Origin: Micrococcales bacterium 73-13
GTDB lineage: Bacteria; Actinomycetota; Actinomycetes; Actinomycetales; Microbacteriaceae
Reading direction: 5' to 3'
DNA: 64,000 bases
Assembly (NCBI GenBank): GCA_001898855.1
Contig: MKVN01000032.1
Coordinates: forward strand, 1 to 64,000
The notes beneath the pieces are model-generated. The model saw nothing but the letters and a program-made list of their open reading frames with translations. It was not told the DNA's origin and ran no database searches. Positions 1 through 9,050 of this stretch are shown here, in pieces (position 1 is the first letter of the stretch; each line of letters begins with the position of its first letter). Made by a program: the position numbers and the translations under genes.

Positions 1-49
1 GCGCGTCGAACGCGACGAGCAGGTTCAGGTCGACGCCGGAGAGGTCCAC
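1..49 (-). CDS. LysR-family regulator, first 16 codons only (runs off the window)
   Basis: Read leftward from a GTG at position 49, the sequence gives VDLSGVDLNLLVAFDA, which matches the usual opening of LysR-type regulators (DLNLL.AFDAL) just before the helix-turn-helix. Only these codons are inside the window, so the effector domain cannot be judged. The gene is divergent from the FAD monooxygenase at 130, the classic arrangement for a LysR activator and its target. The assignment rests on a short but characteristic motif. Confidence 0.6.
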   Translation of the reverse strand, partial: MDLSGVDLNLLVAFDA

Positions 50-68
50 GCGAGCATATTACCGACAG

Positions 69-83
69 CGATAGCGGCTATCG
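69..83. promoter_or_regulatory. Inverted repeat in the LysR / FAD monooxygenase divergent promoter
   Basis: CGATAGC-G-GCTATCG is a perfect 7-bp dyad lying midway between the two divergent starts (49 and 130). A LysR protein is the natural candidate to bind it, though it is not an exact T-N11-A box. Confidence 0.45.
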
Positions 84-129
84 GCAGGATCAGCTTGGCA
101 GATGAGTCGCTCCGCACGAGCATGGACGC

Positions 130-1743
130 ATGGCAGACGACCCGGCGATCGACGACGTCCCCGTGCTGATCGTCGGCGGCAGCCTCGTCGGGCTCGCCAC
201 CGCCGTGTTCCTCGGCCTCCACGGCGTGCGCGCGATGGCGGTCGAGCGCCACGCGGGCACCGCGATCCATCCGCGCGCCGGTCACCTGCAGCTGCGCACG
301 CTCGAGCTCCTGCGCTCGGCGGGGCTCGAGGCGCCGCTGCAGCGGCTCTCGGCCGAGCAGTACTTCCCGAACGGTGCGATCAACCTCATGCGCACGCTCG
401 CCGAGGGCGAGGTCGCGAGCTTCATCGCCGACCTCAACCAGGGCGTCGAGGAGTTCAGCCCGTCGCGTCGGCTCTTCGTCGCGCAGGACGCGATCGAGCC
501 GCTGCTGCGGGCGAAGGCCGAGGAGCTCGGCGCGCGACTGGTCTACCGCTCGGAGGTCGTCGACCTGCGCGAGGAGGCGACCGGCGTCCTGGCCGTCGTC
601 CGCGATCTCGCGACGGGGGCCGAGCGGACGGTCCGGGCCCGGTACGTCGTCGCGGCCGACGGCAACCGCAGTCCGACCCGCCACCGGCTCGGCATCGGGA
701 TGAGCGGCTACGGCAACCTCTCGAACAGCGCGACGATCTACTTCCGCGCCGACTGCCGCCGACTGCTCGCCGGCACGGAGTTCGGCGTCATCTACATCGA
801 CAACCCGCGCCTGCGCGGCTTCTTCCGCTTCGAGCGCGCGCTGACCAGCGGCTTCCTCGCGGTCAACACGCTCGGCGACCCGACCCGACCCGGCGCCCTG
901 GACGTGACCGCGGGGCTCGACGCCGAGGGCGCCGCCGAGCTGCTGCGCGCCGCGATCGGCGACCCCTCGGTCGAGGTCGAGATCGACGAGGTCGCCGCCT
1001 GGGTGGCGACGGCGGACGTCGCCGACCGGTTCCAGGCCGGGCGCGTGTTCCTCGCGGGCGACGCCGCGCACGTCGTCCCGCCCAACGGCGGCTTCGGCGG
1101 GAACACCGGGATCCAGGACGCGCACAACCTCGCCTGGAAGCTCGCCGCGGTGCTGCGCCACGGCGCGGGCGCCGAGCTGCTCGCGAGCTACGACGCCGAG
1201 CGGCGGCCCGTCGGCCGGCTCACGATCGAGCAGGCCTACTCGCGCTACCGGCGCCGGGTGACCCCCGAGCTGATGGACGACGAGGTGCCGGCGCTGGTCG
1301 ACGACTTCAGCATGGAGATCGGCTACCGCTACCGCTCGAGCGCCGTCGTGCCGGATCCGGGCGACGACTCGGCCGCGGTCGTCGGGCACCCCCGGGACGC
1401 CGGCGGCGCCCCCGGCACCCGAGCGCCGCACGTCTGGGTCGCGCCGGGCGTCTCGACCCTCGACCTGTTCGGAGCCGGGTTCGCGCTGGTCCACGGCCGC
1501 GACGGCGCCGCGTGGAGCGCCGCGGCGGCGGCGATCGCCGAGGAGCTCGGCGGGCCGCTGCGCGTCGCCGCCCGGGCGGACGATCCCGATGCCCTCGCCG
1601 ACGCGTTCGGGATCGGCGCCGCGGGCGCCTCGCTGGTGCGGCCCGACGGCTTCGTCGCCTGGCGCTCGACCTCGCTCCCGGACGATCCGGCCGCGGCGCT
1701 GCGCGACGTGCTCCGTCGGGTGCTCGCGCTGCCCGCTCCCTGA
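130..1743 (+). CDS. Class A FAD-dependent aromatic monooxygenase
   Basis: This 537-residue protein belongs to the single-component NAD(P)H flavoprotein hydroxylases (phenol hydroxylase, MhpA and polyketide hydroxylase type), which insert one oxygen atom into a phenolic ring. The N-terminus has the Rossmann motif VLIVGGSLVGLATA. A DG motif (AADGNRSPTR) lies near residue 178, and the second FAD motif FLAGDAAHVVPPNGGFGGN near residue 310. The last 150 or so residues look like the thioredoxin-like C-terminal domain of the longer members. ATG 130 is the start closest to the N-terminal strand; its ribosome site is weak. A LysR gene is divergent, suggesting substrate-dependent induction. The substrate cannot be read from sequence. 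Confidence 0.85.
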   Translation: MADDPAIDDVPVLIVGGSLVGLATAVFLGLHGVRAMAVERHAGTAIHPRAGHLQLRTLELLRSAGLEAPLQRLSAEQYFPNGAINLMRTLAEGEVASFIADLNQGVEEFSPSRRLFVAQDAIEPLLRAKAEELGARLVYRSEVVDLREEATGVLAVVRDLATGAERTVRARYVVAADGNRSPTRHRLGIGMSGYGNLSNSATIYFRADCRRLLAGTEFGVIYIDNPRLRGFFRFERALTSGFLAVNTLGDPTRPGALDVTAGLDAEGAAELLRAAIGDPSVEVEIDEVAAWVATADVADRFQAGRVFLAGDAAHVVPPNGGFGGNTGIQDAHNLAWKLAAVLRHGAGAELLASYDAERRPVGRLTIEQAYSRYRRRVTPELMDDEVPALVDDFSMEIGYRYRSSAVVPDPGDDSAAVVGHPRDAGGAPGTRAPHVWVAPGVSTLDLFGAGFALVHGRDGAAWSAAAAAIAEELGGPLRVAARADDPDALADAFGIGAAGASLVRPDGFVAWRSTSLPDDPAAALRDVLRRVLALPAP

Positions 1744-1837
1744 GCGCCGGATTCCGCGCGCGGACCGCTCGCCCGCTCGGCGACCGGGGCCGTTGGCCGC
1801 TGAGCGGGCGGGCGGTGGCCCTCCGCAGCGCGCGCGA

Positions 1838-2995
1838 TCAGCGCGACGCGGTGCGCGCCTGGATCGCGGCGAGACCCGCGAACTCGAACTTCTCCTCGGT
1901 CATGTGGATGTGCTGGAGCGTCGCGAGCAGGTTGCGCAGGTGGCGCTGCATCGGGTGGTCGAGCGAGAGGACGCGTCCGCCGCCGTAGCGGAAGAGCTCC
2001 CGCACCAGGTCGGCGCACAGCTCGCCGACGTAGGCGTGCCGCGCCCAGAGCCGGGCGGCGGTGCCGTCGTCGACGGTGCCCTCGGCCTCGGCGATCGCGT
2101 AGCCCTCCGCGAGCGCCCCGCGGTAGAGCCCGCGTGCGGCGTGCAGCTTCGCCTCCGCCTGCCCGATCGCCTTGTGGAACGCCGGTCGGTCGATGAGCGC
2201 CCCGACCGTCCGGGTCGTCGACTGGGCGAGGTCGATCATGTCGTCGATCGCGCGGCGCGCGACGCCGACCACGAGCGGCGAGATCTCGTTCGAGATGAAG
2301 ATGAGGACGCCCTCCTTGAAGAGCGGACCGCCGCGCTTGGCGATCCCGGCGTAGGCGTTCATCGTGCGGTACTCCGGGACGAACACGTCCTCCATCGAGT
2401 AGTCGTGGCTGCCGGTGCCCTGCAGGCCGGCGACGTTCCAGTTGTCGTGCACCGTGACCTCGGTCTTCGGCGCGCAGACGAAGATGATGTCGCCGCTGCC
2501 CTCGACGACCGCCGCGCCGATCACCCAGTTCGCGTGGTTGATGCCGCTGCCGAACGCCCAGCGCCCGGTCACCCGGTAGCCGCCCTCGACCGGCACCGCC
2601 TTGCCGCGCGGCGTGAACTGGCCGGCCGTCACCGGCGGCGCCGACTTGTCGGCGAACAGCTCCTGCGCGCCCTCGTCGGGCAGCCAGGCGGCCATGACGC
2701 CGGTGGTGCCGTTGCCGATCATCGTCGCCCACGCGGCGGAGGCGTCGTGGTAGGCGATCTCCTCCATGACGTCGGCGAAGTCGAGCGGGTGCAGCTCGGC
2801 GCCGCCGAGCTCGAGCGGGGTCTTCATCCAGAACAGGCCCGCCGCCTTCATCTTGTCGGCGACCTCCGCGGGCAGCCGGCGGTCGAGCTCCGCCTGGCGG
2901 GAGTTCGCCTCGAAGTCCGGGGCGAGCGCCTTGGCCGCGGCGAGCAGCGGCTTGACCCGCTCGGCGGAGGTCGTGGTGTCGGCGGCGCTGGACAT
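1838..2995 (-). CDS. Acyl-CoA-dehydrogenase-fold flavin monooxygenase 1 (group D type)
   Basis: A 385-residue protein with the acyl-CoA dehydrogenase fold (helical N-domain, beta middle domain, four-helix C-domain). In catabolic clusters such proteins are usually the oxygenase half of two-component flavin monooxygenases (HpaB-C2, HsaA, DszC type), which take reduced flavin from a separate reductase. The middle domain is recognisable by GGYRVTGRWAFGSG and GTGSHDYSMEDVFVP. ATG 2995 is preferred over an in-frame start 12 codons upstream because an AAGGGGAA ribosome site precedes it. No flavin reductase is encoded in the window. It is divergent from the AraC gene, and two AraC-type repeats lie just upstream (3060-3091). 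A true acyl-CoA dehydrogenase is possible but less likely. Confidence 0.75.
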   Translation of the reverse strand: MSSAADTTTSAERVKPLLAAAKALAPDFEANSRQAELDRRLPAEVADKMKAAGLFWMKTPLELGGAELHPLDFADVMEEIAYHDASAAWATMIGNGTTGVMAAWLPDEGAQELFADKSAPPVTAGQFTPRGKAVPVEGGYRVTGRWAFGSGINHANWVIGAAVVEGSGDIIFVCAPKTEVTVHDNWNVAGLQGTGSHDYSMEDVFVPEYRTMNAYAGIAKRGGPLFKEGVLIFISNEISPLVVGVARRAIDDMIDLAQSTTRTVGALIDRPAFHKAIGQAEAKLHAARGLYRGALAEGYAIAEAEGTVDDGTAARLWARHAYVGELCADLVRELFRYGGGRVLSLDHPMQRHLRNLLATLQHIHMTEEKFEFAGLAAIQARTASR

Positions 2996-3059
2996 GGCTG
3001 TTCCCCTTCGAACGGCGGATGGTGGTTCCATGCTCGCGCTCCGTGCCCACGCGCGCAGT

Positions 3060-3091
3060 CCGATTCCTGCGGCGATCGCCGCAATCTGCGG
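3060..3091 (-). promoter_or_regulatory. Tandem AraC-type binding repeats upstream of flavin monooxygenase 1
   Basis: Read on the minus strand, 3060-3072 is CCGCAGGAATCGG and 3079-3091 is CCGCAGATTGCGG, 19 bases start to start. The first is identical to the site at 9071-9083 before the importer ATPase gene. Two direct repeats about two helical turns apart are typical of AraC/XylS regulators. Confidence 0.55.
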
Positions 3092-3198
3092 CTGAGCGGC
3101 GCCGGGAGACCCGCGAGGTGGCCCGGAAACCGCGCCTCCGGTAGATTGGGAGCCACTCGTGCGCAGTCGATGAAGTCGTGCGAAGAGGTGTGGTCTCG

Positions 3199-4185
3199 AT
3201 GGTCGAATCCGCGAGCTCCGGTCTGCTCGGTGCCTTCAAGGTGCTCGATCACGGCGCGCCCGAGGAGACCCACGAGCTCGCGGTCGGCCTGATGAACCGC
3301 CACCGGATGCGGCTCGGGTCCAACGCGTCGGGGTTCCAGGCCGACATCCGCGCCACCCCGGCGGGCGGCGTCTCGATGCTGTACTTCTCCTACGGGGTCG
3401 CCACCGAGATCAACTCGGCCCCGCTGCCCGACTTCACCACGGTGCAGCTGCCGATCCGCGGCCGGATGGAGTACGCCCACGGCGACGAGCACGGCGTCGC
3501 GGTGCCCGGCGGCGGGGCGTTCTTCTCCGAGGGGGAGCCGGTGCGCACCCGCTGGAGCTCCGACCTCGAGCTGCTCGTGCTCCGGGTGGAGCGCGCCGCG
3601 CTCGCGCGCAAGCTCGCGACGCTGACCGGACGCCGGGTCTCCGCGCCGGTCGTGTTCTCCCCCGTCGTCGGCAACGGCGCGGCCGGACGCGCGCTGACCT
3701 CGACGATCGTCACCCTCGCCGAGATCTACGACCGCTTCGGCATCGACGGCCTCCCGCCGGTGATCGCCACCGAGTACGAGGAGCTCGTGCTCTCCATGCT
3801 GCTGCTCGACCACGAGCACTCCTCCTCCGACAGCGTCCACTCGCAGATCCCGGCGCTGCCGGGCAAGGCGATGCGCGCCGCGGTCCGGTACATCGAGGAG
3901 CACTACATGCAGCCGCTCACCGCCGCCCTGCTCGCCGAGGCGTCCTACGTCGGCGAGCGCACGCTGTACGAGGGCTTCCAGCGCGAGTTCGGCATCACGC
4001 CGATGGCCTACGTCCGCCGCTTCCGGCTGGAGCGGGCCAGGGAGGCGCTCATCGCCGCGACGCCGGACGACGGCGCGACCGTCGCCGAGATCTCGCTCAG
4101 CCACGGCTTCGGGCACCTCGGCCGCTTCGCCGCCAGCTACCGCGAGCGCTACGGCGAGTCCCCCTCGGAGACGCTCCGGCGCTGA
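3199..4185 (+). CDS. AraC-family transcriptional activator
   Basis: A 328-residue regulator with a cupin-like AraC-binding N-terminal domain (roughly residues 20-190) and a C-terminal double helix-turn-helix domain. The latter is marked by ALLAEASYVGERTLYEGFQ and by the family signature through TPMAYVRRFRLERAREAL. The start is taken at ATG 3199, ten bases after GAGG; GTG 3178 would add seven residues. It is divergent from flavin monooxygenase 1. Shared CCGCAGGAATCGG repeats before that gene and before the fused importer ATPase suggest that it controls both. The inducer is unknown and presumably aromatic. Confidence 0.88.
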   Translation: MVESASSGLLGAFKVLDHGAPEETHELAVGLMNRHRMRLGSNASGFQADIRATPAGGVSMLYFSYGVATEINSAPLPDFTTVQLPIRGRMEYAHGDEHGVAVPGGGAFFSEGEPVRTRWSSDLELLVLRVERAALARKLATLTGRRVSAPVVFSPVVGNGAAGRALTSTIVTLAEIYDRFGIDGLPPVIATEYEELVLSMLLLDHEHSSSDSVHSQIPALPGKAMRAAVRYIEEHYMQPLTAALLAEASYVGERTLYEGFQREFGITPMAYVRRFRLERAREALIAATPDDGATVAEISLSHGFGHLGRFAASYRERYGESPSETLRR

Positions 4186-4215
4186 GCGGCCCTCCCCTTC
4201 GGCGAGCCGGCGGGC

Positions 4216-5199
4216 TCAGCCGGTCGCGGACGAGCCGCGCCGGCGTCGTGCGACGAGCGCCCGGACGCCGGTCTCGATCGTGCCGAGGATGCCGCCGGGC
4301 AGGAACCGGATGACGAGCACCAGGATGACGCCGGACAGCAGCGCGCTGACCGCCGGCAGCGACTGCAGCTGGACGGTGATGCCGTAGTAGATGACGACGG
4401 CGCCGATCACCGGCCCCCAGACCGTGCCGAGCCCGCCGACGATCGCCATCACGATGACCGTGATCGACCAGTCCAGGCCGAACGCGGACTTCGGCTCGAT
4501 GCTCGCCTTCTGCAGGGCGAACAGCGCGCCGCCGAGCGCGGTGAGCGCGCCGGAGATGACCATCGCGATCATCTTCATCCCGAACGGCGAGATGCCGAGG
4601 CTGTCGGCGATGTCCTCGCCGTCGCGGACGGACTTCAGCCGGAGGCCGAGCGAGCTGTTGACGACGAGGATCGACACCGCCACCGTGATCGCCGCGGCGG
4701 CGACCGCCCAGATGTACAGCGTCTTCGAGTCCGGGATGAGCGCGAGGGGCGCGCTGACGCCGCTGGTGCCGCCGGTGAACTGCCAGGTGGTCATCCAGGT
4801 CATGGCGGCGAGCGCGGCGGCGAGGGTGCCGATCGTGAAGTAGAAGCCGCGCAGGCGGAACAGGATGACGCCGAGGATCGCGGCGAAGGCGGCGCCGACG
4901 ACGACCGCGAACGCGAGGCCGACGGCGACCGGCACGCCGAGCCCGCGCAGCATCATGACGACGCTGTAGGCGCCGACGCCGATGAACGCCGATGAGGCGA
5001 GCGAGAACTGGCCGGCGATGCCGCCGATCAGGTTCCAGGCCGAGGTGACCCCGATGTAGAGCAGGATCGTGGTCGCCACGGAGATCTGGTAGCGGCCGAG
5101 CATCCCGGTGACGCCGAGCAGCACCGCGACCCCGATCACGAGGCCGATCAGCGAGCGATTGCGCGACGGCGAGACGCCGGCTCCGAAGAAGTGCCTCAT
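4216..5199 (-). CDS. Branched-chain-amino-acid-type ABC transporter permease (LivM type)
   Basis: A 327-residue membrane protein with about nine hydrophobic segments and the LivM-type pattern NLIGGIAGQFSLASSAFIGV followed by LRGFYFTIGTL. In catabolic islands LivFGHMK-type importers often carry aromatic acids rather than leucine. The start overlaps the upstream permease stop by four bases (ATGA), so the pair is translationally coupled. It is the last gene of the importer operon running leftward from 8924. An aromatic substrate is inferred only from context. Confidence 0.88.
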   Translation of the reverse strand: MRHFFGAGVSPSRNRSLIGLVIGVAVLLGVTGMLGRYQISVATTILLYIGVTSAWNLIGGIAGQFSLASSAFIGVGAYSVVMMLRGLGVPVAVGLAFAVVVGAAFAAILGVILFRLRGFYFTIGTLAAALAAMTWMTTWQFTGGTSGVSAPLALIPDSKTLYIWAVAAAAITVAVSILVVNSSLGLRLKSVRDGEDIADSLGISPFGMKMIAMVISGALTALGGALFALQKASIEPKSAFGLDWSITVIVMAIVGGLGTVWGPVIGAVVIYYGITVQLQSLPAVSALLSGVILVLVIRFLPGGILGTIETGVRALVARRRRGSSATG

Positions 5200-6098
5200 G
5201 CGCGGACCTCCGTGCGCCGCGTCGCGGCCGGCCGGCTGCGCCAGGCGTCGAGCCCGCGCTCGGCGAGCGGCTTCGCGGCGAGCACGACGATGAAGAAGGC
5301 GTAGATGACGAAGTCGCGGTACTCCCCGCCGAACAGCGCGCCGCCGATCGACTGCACGAGCCCGAGCACGAGGCCGCCGATCAGGGTGCCGAAGGTGTTC
5401 CCGGTCCCGCCGAGCACGACGACGGTGAAGCCGATCAGGATGTAGCCCATGCCGGAGGTCGGGGTGAAGGAGTAGGCGGTGCCGATGAAGACGCCGCCGA
5501 TCGCCGCGACCGCCGCCGAGGCCGCGAAGGTGATCGCGTAGACCGCGTTCACGTTGATGCCCATGGTGCCCGCGGTCGCCGGGTCGGTCGAGGCGGCGCG
5601 CAGGGCCGCGCCCCAGCGGCTGTGCCGCATCACCAGGAAGATGACGACCGTCAGCACGACGCCGATCCCGAGGCCGACGACGTCGATCACCCGCACCTGC
5701 TGGCCGAACAGGCTCATGCCCGCCGCCGAGTAGGAGGAGGCCAGCTTGCGCGGGTCGCCGCCGAAGATCGCGGTGAGCCCGGCGCTGAGGATCAGCGAGA
5801 TGCCGAACGTCGCGACCAGCGGCGGCTCGAGCCCCCGCCGCAGCAGCCCCGTGAGCAGGTACCGCTGGACGGGGTACGCGAGCGCCGCGATGACCGGCAC
5901 GACGATGACGAGGGACAGGAACGGATCGATGCCCCACCACGACAGCACCAGCGAGGAGGCGTAGGCCCCGACGATGATGAGCTCGCCATGGGCCAGGTTC
6001 ACCAGCCGCATGACGCCGAACACGAGCGAGAGCCCGAGTCCGATCGTGGCGTAGAGCCCGCCGGTCAGCAGACCGGCGAGGATGACTCCGAATTCCAT
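5196..6098 (-). CDS. Branched-chain-amino-acid-type ABC transporter permease (LivH type)
   Basis: A 300-residue permease with strongly hydrophobic segments and the LivH signatures NLAHGELIIVGAYASS near residue 35 and GLGIGVVLTVVIFLVMR. The motif GGTGNTFGTLIGGLVLGLVQ near residue 230 is also typical. Together with the LivM-type partner it forms the transmembrane channel of the importer. It lies 19 bases downstream of the binding-protein gene and overlaps the next gene by ATGA. Confidence 0.88.
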   Translation of the reverse strand: MEFGVILAGLLTGGLYATIGLGLSLVFGVMRLVNLAHGELIIVGAYASSLVLSWWGIDPFLSLVIVVPVIAALAYPVQRYLLTGLLRRGLEPPLVATFGISLILSAGLTAIFGGDPRKLASSYSAAGMSLFGQQVRVIDVVGLGIGVVLTVVIFLVMRHSRWGAALRAASTDPATAGTMGINVNAVYAITFAASAAVAAIGGVFIGTAYSFTPTSGMGYILIGFTVVVLGGTGNTFGTLIGGLVLGLVQSIGGALFGGEYRDFVIYAFFIVVLAAKPLAERGLDAWRSRPAATRRTEVRA

Positions 6099-6117
6099 TC
6101 CCGTCCCTCGTCCGCGC

Positions 6118-7347
6118 CTACTGCTGGAGCCCGACCACCGGGGTCACGAGCTTCGCGTCGCCGTCCTGCGGGACGACCTGCAGCTGCTCGTTCCCGAACC
6201 ACTGCAGCGTGGCGGCGTCCGCCTCGAAGCTGTGGTCGGCCCGGAACTTGACCTTGCCGATCGGGTACTCCTTGTCGGTCTTCGAGATCACGTCGTTGAC
6301 CGCCGCGCCGTCGGTCGAGCCGGCGGTCTGGATCGAGTCGAGCAGGATGCGCGCGGCGCTGTAGGCGGCGAGCGCCGAGCTGCGGTCGACGTTGTTGCCG
6401 TACTGCGTCTGGAACGCCTTGCTCACGTCGGCCCACTCCGCCGCCTTCGACGGGTTCGCGAGGTAGACGTTCGAGGTGGCTTCCGCGGTGTCGCCGAGCA
6501 CGGCCTGGAAGGCCGCCGAGCTGCTGCACTTCAGGCAGAACGCGAGGTCCGGCACGTAGTTCAGCGCCTTCATCTGCTCCCAGAGCGCGAACGCGTCCGG
6601 CGGGATCAGGATGGCGAGCAGCACCTCGGCGCCCGCGGCCTTGGCCGCGTTGATGTCCGCGGTGAAGTCGGTCGTGCCGGCCGGGTTGTTCGCCCGGTAG
6701 ACGACCTCGTAGCCCGCGCCGGGGGCGTCGGCCTCCCACAGGCCGCCGGTGGCGACGCCGTCCTCCTCGGTGTCGGCGAAGATGACGACCTTCTTGTTCG
6801 TGTCCGCCTCGTCCGCGGTCTGCCAGACGATGTCGGAGAACTGCTGCTCGTCCATGAACAGGTTCCACGCGAACTTCCACCCGTCGGGGTTGCCCGCGGC
6901 CCAGGCGCCGTTCGGCGTCAGGGAGCTGACCATCGGGACGCTCTCGAGGTCGGCGACGTTCGAGGCGGGGATGGTCAGACCCGGGGTGACCGAGCCGAGC
7001 AGGCCGACCACGCCGTCGTTGAGGACGAGCGTGCGGGCCTGGTCGGCGACCTTGTTCGGGTCGCTCTCGTTGTCGAGCAGCACGAGCTCGACCTGGTGCG
7101 AGACCCCGTCGATCGTGATGCCGCCGGCGGCGTTGATGTCGGCGACCGCCGCCTCGTAGCCCGACTGGATGATCGGGCCGAACGACGCGAGCCCGCCGGT
7201 CAGCGGGATGCTGGCGCCGACCTTGATCACGTCGCCGGCTGAGGGCGTCTCGCCGCCACCGCCGCCACCGCCCCCTCCGGAGGCGCAGCCTGCGAGCGCG
7301 AGCGCCGTCGCGCTGAGCGCCGCGAGGATCTTCGTTGACTTGTGCAT
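6118..7347 (-). CDS. ABC transporter substrate-binding lipoprotein (LivK type)
   Basis: A 409-residue periplasmic-binding-type protein (Peripla_BP_6 fold) for the LivHM importer. The N-terminus is a lipoprotein signal, MHKSTK then a hydrophobic core and LAGC with the lipidated Cys at 21. A run of nine glycines follows, probably a flexible tether. The mature part begins KVGASIPLTGGLASFG, the usual first strand of LivK-type proteins. ATG 7347 has AAGGAG five bases upstream. The family binds amino acids, amides or aromatic acids; the ligand here is unknown. It lies between the fused ATPase gene (69 bases upstream) and the permeases. Confidence 0.9.
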   Translation of the reverse strand: MHKSTKILAALSATALALAGCASGGGGGGGGGETPSAGDVIKVGASIPLTGGLASFGPIIQSGYEAAVADINAAGGITIDGVSHQVELVLLDNESDPNKVADQARTLVLNDGVVGLLGSVTPGLTIPASNVADLESVPMVSSLTPNGAWAAGNPDGWKFAWNLFMDEQQFSDIVWQTADEADTNKKVVIFADTEEDGVATGGLWEADAPGAGYEVVYRANNPAGTTDFTADINAAKAAGAEVLLAILIPPDAFALWEQMKALNYVPDLAFCLKCSSSAAFQAVLGDTAEATSNVYLANPSKAAEWADVSKAFQTQYGNNVDRSSALAAYSAARILLDSIQTAGSTDGAAVNDVISKTDKEYPIGKVKFRADHSFEADAATLQWFGNEQLQVVPQDGDAKLVTPVVGLQQ

Positions 7348-7415
7348 CGATGCTCCTTGTCCTGTGATTCGCTTGTCTCTGGGTGTCCACCGCCCGGGCC
7401 GGCCGGGCGACGCTG

Positions 7416-8924
7416 TCAGGCCGTGCGCCCCGTCTCGGCCCCGAGGTAGGCCGCCACGAGCGTCGCGTCGTCGAGCTCGTCGGCCTTGCCCTGCCAGCGC
7501 ACCCGCCCGCGCTCGAGGACGTAGGCGCGCCGGGCGGCGGCGAGGCAGCGCTCCGCGTCCTGCTCGACGAGCAGCAGCGCGGTGCCCTCGTCGGCGACGC
7601 GGGCGAGGGCCGAGTAGATCTCGTCGGCGACCTTCGGCGAGAGCCCCAGCGTGACCTCGTCGCACAGCAGCAGCCGCGGCCGGCTCATCAGCGCCCGCCC
7701 GATCGCGAGCATCTGCTGCTGCCCGCCGGACATGGTCGTCGCGATCTGCCCGGCGCGCTCGGCGAGGATCGGGAAGATCTGGTGCACCTCCGCCTCGCGG
7801 GCGGCGATGTCGGCGCGATGCGCGCCGAAGGCGCCGAGCCGGAGGTTCTCCGCGACGGTGAGCCCGGCGAACAGCTTGCGGCCCTCCTGGCAGTGCGCGA
7901 TGCCGGCCTTGGCCCGCGCGTGCGTCGGCCGGCGGGTCACGTCGACGCCGCCCCAGGAGATGGAGCCCTTCCGCGGTCGCAGCAGTCCGCTGACGGCCTG
8001 GGTGAGCGTCGACTTGCCGGCGCCGTTCGCACCGAGCACCGCGACCGCCTCGCCGGGGGCGATGTCGAGGTCGACGTCCCGGATCGCGATCAGCCCGCCG
8101 CGCGCCACGGTCACCCCGCGCATCGTCAGGCCGCCGCCCGCGGCGGCCGAGCGGGTGGTCCGGGTCGCCGGCTCGGCCTGCGCCTCGCGCGCCGGCCGGC
8201 CCGCGCCGAGGTAGACCCGGCGCACCTCCTCGTCCGCGGTGACCTCCGCCGGCGTGCCCTGCGTCAGCAGGGCGCCCCAGTTGAGCACGAGCACCCGGTC
8301 GGCGAGCTCGTGGATGACCCGCTGCACGTGCTCGACGATGAGCAGCGAGGTGCCCGTCTCGTGGATCGCGGCGATGAGCGCGATGGCCGCGTCGAGGTCG
8401 GACTCGTTGAGGCCCGCGCTCACCTCGTCGAGCAGCAGCAGGCGGGGCTTCGAGGCGAGCGCCCTGGCCACCTCGAGGCGCTTGAGGTCCAGCAGCGGCA
8501 GCATGCCGGCGGGCCGGTCGGCGTAGCGGTCGAGGCCGGTGAGCTCGAGGATGCCGGCGAGCCGGTCCCTCGCCGGACGCGGGTCGCGGGCATGCCCGGC
8601 CGGGAGCCCGACCTGGACGTTCTCGGCGACGGTGAGGGTGGCGAGCGGACGCGGCACCTGCCGCGCCAGGGCGACGCCGGAGCGGGTGAGCCGGTGCGCG
8701 GTGCGGCCCTGCACGTCGCCCGCGTCGCGCAGCGCGATCCGTCCGGCGCTCGGCCGGTCCTGGCCGGCCACGAGCCGCAGCAGCGTGCTCTTCCCGGCGC
8801 CGTTCGGGCCGATCACGGCGAGCTTCTCGCCCTCGGCGAGGTCGAAGCTCAGATCGTCGAGCGCCCGGACGCCGCCGAAGCGCCTCGACAGGCCCTCGAC
8901 CCGCAACAGCGGCTCGTTGCTCAC
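7416..8924 (-). CDS. Fused LivG-LivF ABC transporter ATPase
   Basis: One 502-residue chain carries both ATPase domains of a Liv-type importer, normally two separate proteins. Domain 1 (about 1-245) has Walker A GPNGAGKST and Walker B LLLLDEVSAGL. Its ABC signature is degenerate: MLPLLDLKRLEVARAL takes the place of the usual LSxGQ form. Domain 2 (about 265-502) has Walker A GANGAGKST, a full signature MSGGQQQMLAIGRAL and Walker B LLLCDEVTLGL. The GTG start at 8924 follows GGAGG by nine bases. It is the first gene of the importer operon; AraC-type repeats lie upstream at 9051-9083. The linker is rich in Ala, Arg and Thr. Confidence 0.9.
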   Translation of the reverse strand: MSNEPLLRVEGLSRRFGGVRALDDLSFDLAEGEKLAVIGPNGAGKSTLLRLVAGQDRPSAGRIALRDAGDVQGRTAHRLTRSGVALARQVPRPLATLTVAENVQVGLPAGHARDPRPARDRLAGILELTGLDRYADRPAGMLPLLDLKRLEVARALASKPRLLLLDEVSAGLNESDLDAAIALIAAIHETGTSLLIVEHVQRVIHELADRVLVLNWGALLTQGTPAEVTADEEVRRVYLGAGRPAREAQAEPATRTTRSAAAGGGLTMRGVTVARGGLIAIRDVDLDIAPGEAVAVLGANGAGKSTLTQAVSGLLRPRKGSISWGGVDVTRRPTHARAKAGIAHCQEGRKLFAGLTVAENLRLGAFGAHRADIAAREAEVHQIFPILAERAGQIATTMSGGQQQMLAIGRALMSRPRLLLCDEVTLGLSPKVADEIYSALARVADEGTALLLVEQDAERCLAAARRAYVLERGRVRWQGKADELDDATLVAAYLGAETGRTA

Positions 8925-9050
8925 GATCGCGTTCCTCCTCGAACGTTCCGCCGCGCGGCCCCCTCGCCGAGCCGCGCCGGGCCGACACGACGCTGTTGCT
9001 GGCGACGGTAGGCGGGGCGGCGGACGCGGACGAAGCGATTCCGCGCAGTC

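Noticed and set aside
25..1494. Long minus-strand open frame opposite the FAD monooxygenase
   Set aside because: Arg/Asp/Val-rich translation typical of the shadow frame of a high-GC gene; no domain, and the plus-strand frame is clearly the real one. The same holds for many other long antisense frames in this window.
4181..4220. GCTGAGC...GCTCAGC pairing between the convergent AraC and LivM-type stops, considered as a bidirectional terminator
   Set aside because: Only 7 bp with a 26-base loop, and both arms contain the stop codon after a GC codon, so the match is largely a product of common gene ends.
7263..7289. Poly-Gly tract in the binding protein as a sequencing artefact or frameshift
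   Set aside because: The frame is intact on both sides, and Gly/Ser-rich tethers after the lipidation Cys are common in actinobacterial binding proteins.
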